Source of the DNA: an uncultured Flavobacteriales bacterium
Lineage (GTDB): Bacteria; Bacteroidota; Bacteroidia; Flavobacteriales; UBA1820
Reading direction: 5' to 3'
NCBI GenBank assembly: GCA_938023515.1
Contig: CALJDR010000032.1
Coordinates: 1 to 51,555, forward strand
DNA: 51,555 bases
Part shown: one piece after another, positions 17,071 through 25,065 of the stretch
Layout: every line of letters begins with the position of its first letter
Position numbering within the stretch: position 1 is the stretch's first letter
Translations under genes and position numbers: made by a program
The notes under the pieces: generated by a model
The model's database searches: none
Seen by the model: the letters and a program-made list of their open reading frames with translations, nothing else
What the model was told of the DNA's origin: nothing

Positions 17071-17817
17071 ATGAAACTTTTAGAAGGCAAAACCGCCCTG
17101 ATCACAGGGGCATCGCGGGGCATCGGACGGGGCATCGCCAAAATATTCGCCGCTCAGGGCGCCAACGTGGCATTCACCTATCTTTCGTCCGTGGAAAAAG
17201 GACAGGCCTTGGAAGCCGAGCTCGCTACAGAAGGCATCAAAGCAAAAGGATACCGTTCGGATGCGGCCGATTTTGACCAGGCACAGGCTCTGGCCGACGA
17301 AGTGGTCAAAGATTTCGGACGGGTGGACATCCTGATAAATAACGCCGGAATTACCCGCGACGGTCTGCTGATGCGCATGGGCAAGGACCAATGGGATGCA
17401 GTGATCAAGGCCAACCTCGATTCGGTATTCAACCTGACCAAAGGTATCCAGCGCTACATGCTCAAACAGCGTTCCGGCTCTATCATCAACATGAGTTCGG
17501 TGGTAGGCATAAAAGGGAACGCGGGGCAAGCCAACTACGCTGCTTCGAAAGCCGGCATCATCGGCTTCACCAAATCGGTCGCCCTCGAACTCGGTTCCCG
17601 AGGCATCCGTTGCAATGCCGTAGCGCCCGGTTTCATTGCCACCGAGATGACCGAATCGCTCGACCCTAAAGTGCTGGAAGGATGGCTCGAATCCATTCCC
17701 CTGAAACGCGCCGGGAGCGTCGAGGATATCGCCAATGCATGCCTGTTCCTGGGCAGCGATCTGTCCTCCTACGTGACCGGACAGGTGCTGAGCGTGAACG
17801 GCGGCATGTTGACATAG
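17071..17817 (+). CDS. fabG: 3-oxoacyl-[acyl-carrier-protein] reductase FabG
   Basis: A 248-aa classical short-chain dehydrogenase. The NADPH-binding TGASRGIG is at residues 13-20, NNAG at 90-93, and the catalytic tetrad N115, S143, Y156, K160 is intact (YAASK). The C-terminal VTGQVLSVNGGM is a FabG hallmark. It reduces beta-ketoacyl-ACP in type II fatty acid synthesis. It is the last gene of the run that starts with SIMPL/tolC and is followed by a strong terminator. Other SDRs share the fold, but length and the C-terminal signature support FabG. Confidence 0.93.
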   Translation: MKLLEGKTALITGASRGIGRGIAKIFAAQGANVAFTYLSSVEKGQALEAELATEGIKAKGYRSDAADFDQAQALADEVVKDFGRVDILINNAGITRDGLLMRMGKDQWDAVIKANLDSVFNLTKGIQRYMLKQRSGSIINMSSVVGIKGNAGQANYAASKAGIIGFTKSVALELGSRGIRCNAVAPGFIATEMTESLDPKVLEGWLESIPLKRAGSVEDIANACLFLGSDLSSYVTGQVLSVNGGMLT

Positions 17818-17836
17818 AAATAAAAAATGAGCCGAT

Positions 17837-17870
17837 AAAAATGCTTACGGAAATCCCGTAAGCATTTTTT
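17837..17870 (+). terminator. Intrinsic terminator after fabG
   Basis: A 14-bp stem (17837-17850 with 17856-17869) around a five-base loop, ending in a run of T. Confidence 0.92.
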
Positions 17871-17914
17871 GCATCCGGCAAAAACAAAATCAATCATACC
17901 TGTACTACCACATT

Positions 17915-19027
17915 ATGAAACGACTTCTAAGCCTGGACGTCCTGCGCGGGTTCACCGTAGCGTGCATGATCATGGTCAACAATCCCGGCAGCTGGGGGCA
18001 TATGTACTCCCCCCTGAAACACTACGTATGGGACGGCTGCTCGCCGACCGATCTGGTTTTTCCCACTTTCCTTTTTATCGTAGGTGCTTCCGTCTGGTTC
18101 GCCATGCGTAAATTCGGCCAGCACCTGTCCAAAGATTCGGTCATAAAGATCATCAAACGGGGCATCCTTATTTTTATCGTTGGGGAACTGTTGAAAATGT
18201 ACCCCTTTTACAACCTGGAAACTTTCCAGATACGGGGATTCGGCGTACTTCAAAGGATCGGTATCGCCTATACACTGGGAGCGCTCATCGCCCTTTGGCT
18301 CAAAACCTATAAAAGGATCGCTATTTGCACCCTGTCTATCCTCATCGGCTACGCCGTCCTGGTCTTCACGCTGGGCGACGCCACGATCGAAGGGTATATC
18401 GGGCGGAAAATAGACCTGGCCGTCTTCGGGGAAAGCCGCCTGCCTATGCGCCTGGGCTTTCATTTCGCAGCGGAAGGCTTACTGAGTACCCTTGGCGCCG
18501 TTTCAACCGTCCTTCTGGGGTATATGGCCGGAAAGTTCGTAGGGGAAAACACCCAGGAAAAAAAGCAAATGCTCCGGACCTTGATCGCATTGGCCGCTAT
18601 CGGGGGCCTGCTGATAAGCGCCGGGTTGATTGGGAACGGTATTTTCCCGATCAACAAACCGACGTGGTCCAGTTCCTATGTGCTCTATGCCGGAGGGATC
18701 GCCATGCAACTATGGGCGCTTACCGCCTACGCAACCGACTATCTGGGGAAAACCTCCCGGATGACTACGTTCTTCCGGGTATTCGGCACCAATGCGCTAT
18801 TTGCGTTCGCCCTTTCGGGGGTTATCGTCCGCACGATAAGACTTCCCATTTTCCTTTTCGAAGCCGAAGGAAAGACCACGTCCATATCCGGGCATTTTTA
18901 CCGCTGGACGGCCGATCTGACAGGCAATCCCGAACTGGCATCCCTGCTCTGGTCGCTGGTCATGGTAGGCATCTGTTGGGGGATCACTTACCTGCTCTAC
19001 CGGAAAAATATCTTTATAAAACTATAA
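17915..19027 (+). CDS. DUF5009/NagX-like membrane acyltransferase
   Basis: A 370-aa polytopic inner-membrane protein with about ten hydrophobic segments. The N-terminus RLLSLDVLRGFTVACMIMVNNPGSW and the PTDLVFPTFLFIVGASVWFAM segment are characteristic of the DUF5009/heparan-alpha-glucosaminide N-acetyltransferase-like family, annotated NagX near N-acetylglucosamine genes in other bacteria. A role in transmembrane acetylation of glucosamine-type sugars is plausible but unproven here. No nag genes are nearby. Single gene between two terminators. Confidence 0.85.
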   Translation: MKRLLSLDVLRGFTVACMIMVNNPGSWGHMYSPLKHYVWDGCSPTDLVFPTFLFIVGASVWFAMRKFGQHLSKDSVIKIIKRGILIFIVGELLKMYPFYNLETFQIRGFGVLQRIGIAYTLGALIALWLKTYKRIAICTLSILIGYAVLVFTLGDATIEGYIGRKIDLAVFGESRLPMRLGFHFAAEGLLSTLGAVSTVLLGYMAGKFVGENTQEKKQMLRTLIALAAIGGLLISAGLIGNGIFPINKPTWSSSYVLYAGGIAMQLWALTAYATDYLGKTSRMTTFFRVFGTNALFAFALSGVIVRTIRLPIFLFEAEGKTTSISGHFYRWTADLTGNPELASLLWSLVMVGICWGITYLLYRKNIFIKL

Positions 19028-19028
19028 C

Positions 19029-19062
19029 AAAAAATCCCGCAGATAAACCTGCGGGATTTTTT
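19029..19062. terminator. Bidirectional terminator
   Basis: A 14-bp stem (19029-19042 with 19049-19062), A6 at the left and T6 at the right, between the acyltransferase gene and the convergent transglutaminase gene. Confidence 0.92.
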
Positions 19063-19078
19063 ATCTGGCTCACAAACC

Positions 19079-19924
19079 CTATACCTTTTCGCCATCCAAT
19101 ATTTCCACCTTGATCGGGTACATATCCGGCAATGTATCGATATGACAATCCGCAAAATCTTTCCCGTAGAACATCTTTATAGCAAAAGCCGGATACCAGT
19201 AAAATCCGTTCTGGGGATCTACGGCAAACCATCCGTACCCTTTTACATAGCATTCGGCCCAGGCATGGGCTCCTTCGAACTTCTGCTCCGGCATATAAAT
19301 GTACCCCACCACCATCCGGCATGGGATACCTGCTTTACGCATTAGCGCCAGGAACAGATTGGTATATTCACTGCATGTCCCTTTTCCCCGCTCCAATATC
19401 GTTCCCACATCGAGGGTACGGCAATTGCCGTTATCCAACTCCTGAGCCAAATCATTATCATAGGCGATATGCTTCGACACGAATTTCAAGCCGCGGGCAA
19501 TCACCTGAAGAGTAAGCGTATCCGTATCCCGGAAAAGCGTATCGGCTATCGTTTTAACTTGCGGAAGAGTACAGTCCACTAAAGAGGTCGGCTCCAGATA
19601 TGCTGCAATGCTGTCCGGATATGCGTAGTCCGGAGTGTATATGTCCTGCAATACGATCTTACGTTTTATCGTATCCTGATGCGTGGCAAAAGTAGTAAGC
19701 TCTGCCGTATAGGTATCGCCATTCTTTTTCAAATCCAACAATTTTTGCGGATACGAATCCAAAGCGCGGGCCGACATATTATGGGCACTGATCCGGTAAG
19801 TGACCGTTTCCTGCGCATGGCACGGCACAAACAAAATAGCAGCCAATATGGCCACTAAAAACCCTTTATTTATTGTCTTTGGGGAGAAAAGCCGATATAA
19901 TGCCCCGGGGAATAAATGTTTCAT
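19079..19924 (-). CDS. Secreted transglutaminase-like protein
   Basis: About 281 aa from MKHLFPG (a start four codons upstream is equally open). A signal peptide ends near VPCHAQ. The C-terminal half is a transglutaminase core with an intact Cys-His-Asp triad. Counted from the longer start, these are C188 in GKGTCSEYTNLF, H224 in GAHAWAECY and D240 in AVDPQNG. The N-terminal half resembles the beta domain that precedes such cores. Bacterial members are usually papain-like peptidases or amidases rather than cross-linkers. The substrate is unknown. Neighbours are small membrane proteins and lipoproteins of unknown role. Confidence 0.85.
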   Translation of the reverse strand: MKHLFPGALYRLFSPKTINKGFLVAILAAILFVPCHAQETVTYRISAHNMSARALDSYPQKLLDLKKNGDTYTAELTTFATHQDTIKRKIVLQDIYTPDYAYPDSIAAYLEPTSLVDCTLPQVKTIADTLFRDTDTLTLQVIARGLKFVSKHIAYDNDLAQELDNGNCRTLDVGTILERGKGTCSEYTNLFLALMRKAGIPCRMVVGYIYMPEQKFEGAHAWAECYVKGYGWFAVDPQNGFYWYPAFAIKMFYGKDFADCHIDTLPDMYPIKVEILDGEKV

Positions 19925-20071
19925 TTTACACGCCATTTTCTGATCATTTAAATATTAGACGCATCCCGTAAGAAATGGTTACATTCTATATTGTTAAGAT
20001 AAACCACCCCCGGATAAAGCCTAAAACAGGATCGGAATAAAAACACACCGGGGAAAACTCTTTTATACAAA

Positions 20072-20097
20072 AACGGATTCGTGAAAACGAATCCGTT
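20072..20097 (-). terminator. Terminator after the small membrane protein pair
   Basis: A perfect 11-bp stem (20072-20082 with 20087-20097) around GAAA, with a five-T run on the minus strand. Confidence 0.82.
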
Positions 20098-20103
20098 ATA
20101 TCT

Positions 20104-20310
20104 CTATTTGTCTTGTCGTTTCTCCAGTCTTTTCCGGATGCGGATCTTATGCCCGTCGTAAGCCATCGCCGCAAAGGCCAAAAGCATCGCTGCCGCCGAA
20201 AGGTAACCGGATATGGCACCATCCTTTATTCCGAGGTACAACCCCCAGCCAAAGACCACCGCCTGGACAATGGCTAAAAAGATAAATACGATGAGCTTCT
20301 TGGTTCCCAT
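20104..20310 (-). CDS. Small membrane protein, 68 aa
   Basis: I do not recognise the family. Two membrane helices are predicted by eye: about residues 5-27 (LIVFIFLAIVQAVVFGWGLYLG) and 34-51 (ISGYLSAAAMLLAFAAMAY). A strongly basic tail (HKIRIRKRLEKRQDK) points to the cytoplasm. It starts six bases after the stop of the 125-aa membrane protein gene, so the pair is almost certainly one operon. Confidence 0.68.
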   Translation of the reverse strand: MGTKKLIVFIFLAIVQAVVFGWGLYLGIKDGAISGYLSAAAMLLAFAAMAYDGHKIRIRKRLEKRQDK

Positions 20311-20316
20311 TCAATA

Positions 20317-20694
20317 TTATAATGCCTTCTTCATCCACATGTAAAATATCAGCAGGACGAACATGAACAGGAAGAAAGTCAATTTACGGCGAATGAATTT
20401 ACAGTCGCTGCGTTTCTTTACCAATGCCACGATAAGATCGACCAACGCATACAACGTAGCGGCGCCTATCGTACAAACCACAAAGATACCCCGGTTTGGA
20501 ATGCCATCGTCCTGGGTAAAATCATCCGTGAAATAGCCGTATATCATCCGACCGGTCATCAGCAGCCCGAGGATGATCGCATAGGTGCGGGAACGCGCCA
20601 AAGAAAATTGTTTTTCTTTGATCAGAGCCACCATATCATAGAGGAAATAGATGGCTATCAGCGCAATTATCAGGGTTGTTAGGTTGAGCAGCAT
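20317..20694 (-). CDS. Four-helix membrane protein, 125 aa
   Basis: Unrecognised family. Four hydrophobic segments are visible: about residues 2-22, 37-54, 70-92 and 105-121. A short loop in the middle is polar and acidic (YFTDDFTQDDGIPNRG), and a basic stretch (KKRSDCKFIRRK) precedes the last helix. First gene of a two-gene unit with the 68-aa membrane protein. An exact TATATTTG -7 box lies 30 bp upstream. Confidence 0.7.
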   Translation of the reverse strand: MLLNLTTLIIALIAIYFLYDMVALIKEKQFSLARSRTYAIILGLLMTGRMIYGYFTDDFTQDDGIPNRGIFVVCTIGAATLYALVDLIVALVKKRSDCKFIRRKLTFFLFMFVLLIFYMWMKKAL

Positions 20695-20723
20695 GGTCGT
20701 GAATATTTTGAGTTAAACACACT

Positions 20724-20757
20724 CAAATATAGGAATATTTTCAGATACTTTGTCAAT
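20724..20757 (-). promoter_or_regulatory. Candidate promoter of the membrane protein pair
   Basis: Minus strand TATATTTG at 20724-20731 matches TAnnTTTG. ATTG at 20754-20757 lies 22 bp upstream, near the -33 position. Confidence 0.55.
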
Positions 20758-20767
20758 TTCGATTAAA

Positions 20768-20795
20768 AAAAGCGCACCCAAAAGGGTGCGCTTTT
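20768..20795 (-). terminator. Terminator of the 458-aa lipoprotein gene
   Basis: A perfect 12-bp stem (20768-20779 with 20784-20795) with a T-run on the minus strand, 22 bp after the stop codon. Confidence 0.88.
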
Positions 20796-20816
20796 ATGTT
20801 CTGTTTAGCCCGAATA

Positions 20817-22193
20817 TTATTCAGTTTTTTCTAAGTTGAGCCCTACGTCGAAAGTCGTGCAATTGTCAAGCACGTTCTTTATATCGCCTAAGATCATATC
20901 CACAAAAGGCTTTATATTACTTTCCGGATCGGTCGGGTCGATCAGTATCTCATCCGGCAGGTTAGCTTCTATCACAGGAAGGGCCTTCTTCAGGAATTCC
21001 TTGTCCAGATATATCACCGCACCAGTCGTAGTTTTCTTGAAGCCCAGCGGCACGTACAGGTAACCGTCCTTCGGAGGGAAGAAACCTTTCACGATCTCAC
21101 CATATCCGCCCGGGATCATATCGATCATTGCCTGCTCTACGACAAAGAACGCCTGACCGTCTTTCATGTACCAACGAATCGCTCCGGCAGGGATCATTTC
21201 GTTCGGTATCTCTATCACAGCTCCGTTATTCAGAGGGTCATGCACCAATAGAGCGATATTGCCATCCGCTTTGAAGTCGATATACTGAAGAGCTTTCAGG
21301 TAGTCGCTGCCAAGCGACCCTACCAAGCCAGCCACCCAAACGGGAAAGCCGTTCTCGCCCGTAGTCGGCATTCCCATAATGGTCAGGCCATCGGCACCGG
21401 TTATTTCAAACAGTACGCTGGGAATTTCTGTCCCGGAACCATCATCCACCAGGGCTATTTTCCATTTTCCGACCATATCGCCGAGGTTCTTCACGGTGAC
21501 ATTTACAGTCATGCCATCCGATCCGATAAGTCCGGCGGCAGAAATCTCCCGGTAAGAATCTCTATAAGATGCCGTGAAATTGTATTCTACCAACTCGCCT
21601 ATATCGATCTTCGTTCCAGGGGTATTCGGCTGGGCTTTGGATACTGTAACGCTCTGCATTTCCAGCTCATCTTCGCCAAGTACGATATTCTTTAATACCA
21701 TTTTCAGATCGGATACCTTCGTACCCTGTATTTCTATAGCTGCGTTCGCCGCTGGCTGCTCTCCGTTGACAGAGATGCTTCCCTGATTTTGGAAAGTATA
21801 ATCTCCTGTAACCCCGGCTTGTTCCACCGTAAGAACCATTTTGCCGGCAGCGATCTTACCGCTGATCCGCACCAGATTGCAGTCGGTATCTCCTGAGCCC
21901 ACAAAAACACGGGCATCGTATTTATCGACACGCACCTGGACGTCATTAATCGTATAGGATTCCTGACCGAGTATTATATTGCGAGCGATCAAAGTCATGT
22001 GATCCGCATCATCTCCGGTCACCTCCACTTTGATATCTGAACCGCTTAGGATCGTCCCATTAACGGTAGCAGAAAGATCACGGCCAGAATACGTTCCAGG
22101 GACCCCGTCGAGCGTTTTATCATCGTTACTGGAGCAGGATGCCATAAACAACGCTGCTATCGTAACCAACGAATACAGTAAAAATTTCTTCAT
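20817..22193 (-). CDS. Bacteroidales lipoprotein, 458 aa, DUF4925-like
   Basis: A lipoprotein signal peptide ends at C20 (MASC), followed by the acidic SSNDDK typical of surface-exposed Bacteroidetes lipoproteins. The mature protein has two similar beta domains in tandem. Domain one contains ATVNGTILSGSDIKVEV...NIILGQESYTINDVQV; domain two contains ISVNGEQPAANAAIEI...NIVLGEDELEMQSVTV. A third region follows with long strands and alpha segments (ALPVIEANLPDEI). The layout recalls DUF4925 proteins, but I am not certain of the family. No enzymatic motif is seen. A good promoter stands directly upstream. Confidence 0.75.
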   Translation of the reverse strand: MKKFLLYSLVTIAALFMASCSSNDDKTLDGVPGTYSGRDLSATVNGTILSGSDIKVEVTGDDADHMTLIARNIILGQESYTINDVQVRVDKYDARVFVGSGDTDCNLVRISGKIAAGKMVLTVEQAGVTGDYTFQNQGSISVNGEQPAANAAIEIQGTKVSDLKMVLKNIVLGEDELEMQSVTVSKAQPNTPGTKIDIGELVEYNFTASYRDSYREISAAGLIGSDGMTVNVTVKNLGDMVGKWKIALVDDGSGTEIPSVLFEITGADGLTIMGMPTTGENGFPVWVAGLVGSLGSDYLKALQYIDFKADGNIALLVHDPLNNGAVIEIPNEMIPAGAIRWYMKDGQAFFVVEQAMIDMIPGGYGEIVKGFFPPKDGYLYVPLGFKKTTTGAVIYLDKEFLKKALPVIEANLPDEILIDPTDPESNIKPFVDMILGDIKNVLDNCTTFDVGLNLEKTE

Positions 22194-22219
22194 ACTTGTG
22201 TGAATTTATAGTTTCCATG

Positions 22220-22252
22220 CAAATTTAGCCCACTTCATGTTACCTGCGCAAA
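22220..22252 (-). promoter_or_regulatory. Bacteroidetes-type promoter of the 458-aa lipoprotein gene
   Basis: Minus strand TTTG (22249-22252), 21-bp spacer, TAAATTTG (22220-22227). Both boxes match the -33/-7 consensus and the start codon is 27 bp downstream. Confidence 0.75.
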
Positions 22253-22305
22253 GTCAAAGGAACTTTAACACAATAATTCCAATGAAAGCCCCAATAAAGC
22301 AAAAA

Positions 22306-22330
22306 AAGAGGCCTCTTGGAGAGGCCTCTT
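22306..22330 (-). terminator. Terminator of the 182-aa lipoprotein gene
   Basis: A 10-bp stem (22306-22315 with 22321-22330), followed on the minus strand by a run of T. Confidence 0.88.
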
Positions 22331-22352
22331 ATATTTTCGAGCAACTTATTTC

Positions 22353-22901
22353 TTATTCTTCTACCTCCTGTTTTCTCCAGGAAGCGTAATACAACGCACC
22401 ACCTTTGGTAGCGCCTGCATTATTGCAAACCATTTCAAGGCGTACACCGAACGGTTTTGCATGCGCAAGAACTTCGCAATTCTGGTAAGTAGTATGAGTC
22501 TGGGAAGCATCTGCCTTCAGGCTATCCACCGTAAAAGCACCTGTACCGGTGAAATACTTCATATCAGGACCATTTCCTGCATAATCCACGGTAACATCAA
22601 CCTTGAAACCGAATGTCGACGTGCTGGCAGGGGCTTTGGTAGAAGTGTACTTCAACTGAGTAGCAGAAACAGCGGCAACAACGACATCCTGGTCGGCAAA
22701 GTCAGCTTTACCTCCGTTATACCAGTTGTCATTTACCCCGGACCCATGCTCTCTTATAGAAAGAGTCCCTTTATATGTCCCCGCACAGTCCTGGGTAGTG
22801 TAGTCCAGTCCGTCCCCATCATCATTCGAGCATGATGTGAGCGCGAACATCGCACACCCGACAAGCAAGGCATTTTTTAGTAAAGTAAGTTTTGTTTTCA
22901 T
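22353..22901 (-). CDS. Small lipoprotein, 182 aa, calycin-like
   Basis: A lipoprotein signal peptide ends with LTSC at C24, followed by SNDDGDG, again a surface-export type start. The mature part begins DCAGTYKGTLSIREHG and ends ALYYASWRKQ, with alternating strands between. The overall pattern suggests an eight-strand calycin-like barrel as in other Bacteroidales lipoproteins, but no family can be assigned firmly. It is transcribed on its own from a consensus promoter, next to the 458-aa lipoprotein gene in the same orientation. Confidence 0.72.
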   Translation of the reverse strand: MKTKLTLLKNALLVGCAMFALTSCSNDDGDGLDYTTQDCAGTYKGTLSIREHGSGVNDNWYNGGKADFADQDVVVAAVSATQLKYTSTKAPASTSTFGFKVDVTVDYAGNGPDMKYFTGTGAFTVDSLKADASQTHTTYQNCEVLAHAKPFGVRLEMVCNNAGATKGGALYYASWRKQEVEE

Positions 22902-22954
22902 TTTTAATCTCGTGTTTTTTATTGTTCTTTAAAATAGGACTTCTCTTAGCAAGA

Positions 22955-22987
22955 CAAAAGTAATATAAAATATTCACTAAATTCAAA
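22955..22987 (-). promoter_or_regulatory. Bacteroidetes-type promoter of the 182-aa lipoprotein gene
   Basis: Minus strand TTTG (22984-22987), 21-bp spacer, TACTTTTG (22955-22962). The transcript would have a leader of about 50 bases. Confidence 0.72.
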
Positions 22988-23026
22988 AAAAAACGACTTT
23001 AACATTTAATTTTCTCTAACAAAGCC

Positions 23027-24676
23027 TTAACTGTTCATTGAAATGAGGAATTCTTCGTTGTTAACAGTATTTTCCAGTCTTTGCTTGATGAACTCCATCG
23101 CTTCCAGCGGATTCATGTCGGCAAGCATCTTGCGCAGGATCCACATCCGATTGATCACATCCCGGGAAAGGAGCAGGTCATCGCGGCGCGTTCCGGAAGC
23201 CACCAGGTCTATCGCGGGGAATATACGGCGGTTAGCCAATTTGCGGTCCAGTTGAAGTTCCATATTGCCGGTCCCTTTGAATTCCTCAAAAATTACCTCG
23301 TCCATCTTGGAGCCCGTATCGATAAGCGCCGTAGCAATAATGGTCAGAGAACCTCCGTTTTCGATATTGCGGGCCGCACCGAAAAACCGCTTAGGCTTAT
23401 GTAGGGCATTAGCGTCGATACCTCCGGAAAGGACTTTCCCGGATGCCGGAGAAACGGTATTATAAGCGCGGGCCAAACGCGTAATGCTATCCAGCAAAAT
23501 GACAACATCATGCCCGCTTTCCACCAATCTTTTTGCCTTTTCCAATACAATATTGGCCACCCGCACATGGCGCTCGGCCGGTTCGTCGAAAGTAGAAGCT
23601 ACTACTTCAGCCTTCACCCCGCGCTGCATATCGGTCACTTCCTCCGGACGTTCGTCTATCAGGAGCATGATCTGATATACTTCCGGGTGGTTGGCCGCAA
23701 TAGCATTAGCTATATCCTTGAGCAAAATAGTCTTACCCGTTTTTGGCTGGGCCACAATCATGGCACGCTGTCCTTTGCCGATCGGGGCGAACAGGTCGAT
23801 GATGCGGGTCGAAGTAGTCGCATTCTTTCCGGCCAGGCGGAATTTTTCTTCCGCAAAAAGAGGCGTCAGATGTTCGAATGCGATACGGTCGCGTACAAAC
23901 GAAGGTTCGCGGCCATTTATGCGGATAACCTTGACCAACGGAAAAAATTTCTCCCCTTCTTTAGGGGGACGGACGATGCCCCGCAGGGTATCTCCGGTCT
24001 TAAGGCCGAACAGGCGTATTTGAGACTGGGATATATAAATATCATCCGGAGAAGATAGATAATTATAGTCCGACGAACGAAGAAACCCATAACCTTCAGT
24101 TCCTATCTCCACGACCCCTTCGCATTCAATAATGCCTTCAAATTCATAATCGGGAGAAAAATAATTGGGTTTCCCTTGCAATTGTTGTCCATTTTGGGCA
24201 GCAGGCGCATTTTTCACCGGAACCGGCTTCTCGATCGGAGCCTGCAGGGAAACATTTTGAGGAGTTACCGTGGACTGCTGTGATGGGCGAGCCTGCTGCT
24301 CCATACGACGGCGAGCAACTTCTTGCTGGGCTTTCAAAGCTTTTAACTGACCCTCGGTCAATGGAGGCTTCGCCTCTTCGGCAGGCTTTCCCGGAATGGG
24401 ATTTTCACCCACCCGCTCTTCGCGCTCTTTGCTGGCGCGGCCGGTTTTTTGTAATTGCGGAGCGGTAAAAACATTCTCTGAGGCAACATTTTGACCAACA
24501 TTGCCCGGTTTATCGGAATCCTTTGTTTCCGAAGCAGAAGACCCGGCGAAAGACTTTATGATCAACTGTTGCAGTTCCCCTTTTTTCATATAACGATAAC
24601 GGGGAATCCCTACCTTAGCCGCAAAATCCTGCAACTCGGGAAGTTTCATTCTCTTTACTTCTTCTATGTCCAGCAT
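23027..24676 (-). CDS. rho: Transcription termination factor Rho with disordered insert
   Basis: A 549-aa hexameric RNA helicase from the start MLDIEEVKRMKLPELQDFA; 15 further upstream codons are open but unlike Rho. The N-terminal Rho domain (about 1-43) is followed by a Gln/Pro/Glu-rich, low-complexity insert of about 125 residues. Then come the cold-shock RNA-binding domain (GVVEIGTEGYGFLRSSDYNYL), the Walker A motif (AQPKTGKTILL), the Walker B region (DVVILLDSITRLARA) and the secondary RNA-binding loops. Bacteroidetes Rho proteins carry such inserts, and in B. thetaiotaomicron one has been reported to drive phase separation. The E. coli protein is 419 aa. Transcribed alone, with a long leader. 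Confidence 0.96.
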   Translation of the reverse strand: MLDIEEVKRMKLPELQDFAAKVGIPRYRYMKKGELQQLIIKSFAGSSASETKDSDKPGNVGQNVASENVFTAPQLQKTGRASKEREERVGENPIPGKPAEEAKPPLTEGQLKALKAQQEVARRRMEQQARPSQQSTVTPQNVSLQAPIEKPVPVKNAPAAQNGQQLQGKPNYFSPDYEFEGIIECEGVVEIGTEGYGFLRSSDYNYLSSPDDIYISQSQIRLFGLKTGDTLRGIVRPPKEGEKFFPLVKVIRINGREPSFVRDRIAFEHLTPLFAEEKFRLAGKNATTSTRIIDLFAPIGKGQRAMIVAQPKTGKTILLKDIANAIAANHPEVYQIMLLIDERPEEVTDMQRGVKAEVVASTFDEPAERHVRVANIVLEKAKRLVESGHDVVILLDSITRLARAYNTVSPASGKVLSGGIDANALHKPKRFFGAARNIENGGSLTIIATALIDTGSKMDEVIFEEFKGTGNMELQLDRKLANRRIFPAIDLVASGTRRDDLLLSRDVINRMWILRKMLADMNPLEAMEFIKQRLENTVNNEEFLISMNS

Positions 24677-25065
24677 ATATCGAATAAATAATGTTCTTAC
24701 GAGGACGGTATGCATTCCCAACGAATGCTACCGGCATCTTTATCAGTAAAATTAAGGATTTGTTTTGGTCTTTTTTCTAAAACAAGATTCAGGAATACTC
24801 CACACACCTGACCGTCGCAAAGATAAACAATATTTTCGGCAAACAAAATAAACTTAAAAAAAAAGATAGGCGTTATTTCCGGTAAATGCAAATTCACCAC
24901 ACTGGTCAAACCGGAAAACAAAATGTAGGAATTCAAAATATCCGGAAAAGGCTAATATCAGGAAAACAGACACATTAATCAAAAAATAAATTCTTAGAAA
25001 TGTCATTTTTGTACTGAATAAAAATCTACCTTTACAGCGAAAAATAATACAATTGTCAAAAAAAC
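24677..25065. other. Divergent intergenic region between rho and the response regulator gene
   Basis: 389 bp of AT-rich, non-coding sequence. It holds a minus-strand promoter candidate for rho, TATCTTTG at 24818-24825 with TTTG at 24844-24847 (18-bp spacer), which gives a leader of about 135 bases. A weaker plus-strand pair for the response regulator has TTTG at 25008-25011 and TACCTTTA at 25027-25034 (15-bp spacer). No RNA gene or riboswitch was recognised. The long rho leader could serve autoregulation, which is inference. Confidence 0.5.

Noticed and set aside
24697..24936. 79-aa minus-strand ORF upstream of rho
   Set aside because: It spans the rho promoter and leader, and its hydrophobic, Phe-rich translation reflects AT-rich DNA.
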